Position numbers and translations under genes: made by a program. Positions 62,326 through 64,000 of a stretch of 64,000 bases of DNA are shown here, piece by piece. Origin of the DNA: Rhea pennata (lineage: Eukaryota; Chordata; Aves; Rheiformes; Rheidae); assembly GCF_028389875.1 (NCBI RefSeq), contig NC_084668.1:23117493-23181492 (forward strand), in the 5' to 3' direction. The stretch's first letter is position 1. Each line of letters begins with the position of its first letter. The notes beneath the pieces were generated by a model, which saw only the letters and a list, made by a program, of their open reading frames with translations, ran no database searches and was not told the DNA's origin.

Positions 62326-64000
62326 TAGTTTGCCTGCAGAAAAATGCTTTCTACCAAGATTAACAGATTAACAGTTAGGTCCTTGCTCTGAACATCACTA
62401 ATATTTTTGTTAGTGGATGAAAATCTGATCCGCAAAGTCTATCTCAAATCCATACAGATGGAGCTCTTGACTGTAGGGAAGGAAGTGTTTGTTTTTCCAA
62501 GTGACTTTGAGAAAGTCAATAATTAGTGGCCTTTACAGAACAACAGGTAGCTCTGTACTTGCAGTTTTGCTTTGTAGTATATTGCCCTGGTTGTTCTGTT
62601 GCTTTTTGCTTCTTCTCCGAGCTCTTACCACAATATCTTTGCTAAAAGAGGCTGATCTAATAAAATGAAAATTGCAATCCTTTAAATGCCAGGCCTCCAA
62701 GGAAAGAGAAGTTAATGGTGTGCTTGGCTGTAACTTTACATTGGTAGTTGGAAAAGGTAACTGTGGAGTAGCATATTAGGAGAATTATCAGTCAGTTAAA
62801 ATAGCTGTAAATAACAGCATGGGAATGATGAGTATCTCTGTAACAAATGTCACAAACATGTCACTGCTATAGTTACTTGCTGGATTTGCCAGAACAGGGC
62901 TTCTTTGGAGAAGCCCAGTCTGCTGGTTTGGCTCCAGTTCCCATCACCAGTGTAAGCCTGTGGATGGAAGATCTCTGTGCACTCATTACCCTCTGGTGCC
63001 CTTTTCTGCACCTTGTTCATAGTGTTGGAAGCAAAAGCCAGTCAGAAAGCAGAGGTGGGGCTTCTAGTATTGAAGTGCAGCCTTTGTGCCATTGACCAGC
63101 TTCAGCTGTGTTGAGAAATACTGTGTGGGTTAAGAGGTTTCCCTCCTCCCCTTTACTAAAGTTTAAAAACTGTTGAAATACTTAGTGCTTGAGGGAAGTT
63201 CTTACGTCACAGCAATTTGGCTTAGAAGGTCAGGAGCAGCATCTTTGTGCACTGAGGGCCAATCTCATTCCCAGAGCGATGGGGACTTGGCATCTGTTGA
63301 TGTGAATGGGAGCAGAACTGAGAAGCTTGTAGGCTGTTTCTCAGCTCTGTATAACTGTGACCTGTTCATTCTCCTGAGTTGTTGCTATCATAAAGCACTT
63401 TTCTCTTATGACTTATTATCTTTCTTTTTGCAACAGTTATTTTATAACTCCTAAGTGTTGACTTGGACTGACACAAGTTTGATGCTGGGGCCATAAGGGC
63501 TAAAAGGAGTTGTCTTTGAATTGGGTATAACATAAATGGACAAACTGGTTCAAGAGAACTGAAAAATCTTCTTCCATAGAAAGCTGTCTAGATGTCCAGA
63601 CTCAGATCAGTGATCTCTGCCTGGAGATTTTAAGTATCTGATATAAAATGAGGAGTGTGATTGGATTGTGCAAATTTCACCTAAATAAGAGTTAGTGGTA
63701 ATTATTCAAATTCTTCATTTTGCTCTATAGAATTAAGCTATATGAGAACTAAGTACTGTGAGTGTGGAAAGAAAAGGACGCAGGCATATATGTGCCTAGT
63801 TAGGAGTGGAGGAAGTTTCATACCATTTAGCTTCATCATTTTCCAAATTTGCCCCCTTTGTGTATATGGAGTCTTTCTGAAAACACAATGAAGTGCAAAG
63901 TCTACAGTGGCAGCATTGTTGTCTGCGAATACCAACCTTAAATTGGACATTTGTGCTCAATGAAGGCTGAAAAATTGGAAATTGCTTGCACCGCTGACTA

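Larger units (their letters stand above)
48336..64000 (+). other. ITGA6: ITGA6 intron 1 (5' part, runs off the window)
   Basis: At least 15.7 kb of intron follows exon 1. I looked for the expected start of exon 2, which continues the first propeller blade with a Leu-rich, Val-Gly-Ala-Pro type strand, and found no match on the plus strand. A long first intron is normal for this gene. Beyond the first ~400 bp, which belong to the CpG island, the intron is AT-rich. It contains only simple repeats (CA at 51.6 kb, TG at 53.09 kb, C18 at 60.6 kb, CTT tract at 62.3 kb) and no convincing older transposon. Local GC rises modestly around 61.44-61.74 and 62.85-63.1 kb, without coding signs. Confidence 0.85.

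Noticed and set aside
1..64000. CRISPR arrays, prokaryotic operons, rRNA genes, intact LTR retroviruses
   Set aside because: No regular spacer repeats, Shine-Dalgarno-linked genes, rRNA signatures or paired LTRs were seen.

Overview
The window is vertebrate nuclear DNA, most likely from a bird. There is no operon-like coding. Nearly all of it is non-coding, with patchy GC-rich islands in an AT-rich background. It carries two CR1-type LINE remnants, the dominant retroposon of birds and other sauropsids. The single recognisable coding exon is exon 1 of integrin alpha-6 (ITGA6), and its peptide closely resembles the avian form as I remember it. A turtle or crocodilian is possible but less likely.

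Layout. Positions 1 to about 30,000 are intergenic, with a recurring pattern of short GC- and CpG-rich patches (about 2.4-2.8, 3.05-3.27, 6.0-6.1, 15.05-15.3, 15.7-15.9, 19.15-19.7, 22.4-22.6, 25.3-25.5, 26.45-26.6, 29.0-29.3 and 29.45-29.8 kb). None has a recognisable exon. A degraded CR1 3' end lies on the minus strand at 12.28-12.59 kb. Positions about 30,000 to 47,690 are AT-rich and gene-free, with a long, old CR1 on the plus strand at about 35.75-37.14 kb. A 1 kb CpG island at 47.69-48.72 kb is the ITGA6 promoter, 5' leader and first exon (coding 48175-48335, phase-2 GTAAGT donor). From 48336 to the right edge the sequence is ITGA6 intron 1. I found no exon 2, so only the signal peptide and the first residues of the beta-propeller are encoded here.

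Context. In vertebrates ITGA6 normally lies between the DLX1/DLX2 pair (upstream) and PDK1 (downstream). The left 47 kb is therefore probably part of the DLX2-ITGA6 intergenic interval, where long-range enhancers and Polycomb-type CpG islands are plausible. That placement is inferred from general synteny; no DLX sequence is visible.

I saw no complete second gene, tRNA, rRNA, CRISPR array or intact mobile element. The long open frames in the GC-rich patches look like composition effects. The most useful observations are a 49-bp tandem duplication and an adjacent CTCF-like site in the ITGA6 promoter, the old CR1 with its own internal duplication, the cluster of gene-less CpG-rich patches, and several candidate conserved non-coding blocks that need alignment to confirm.
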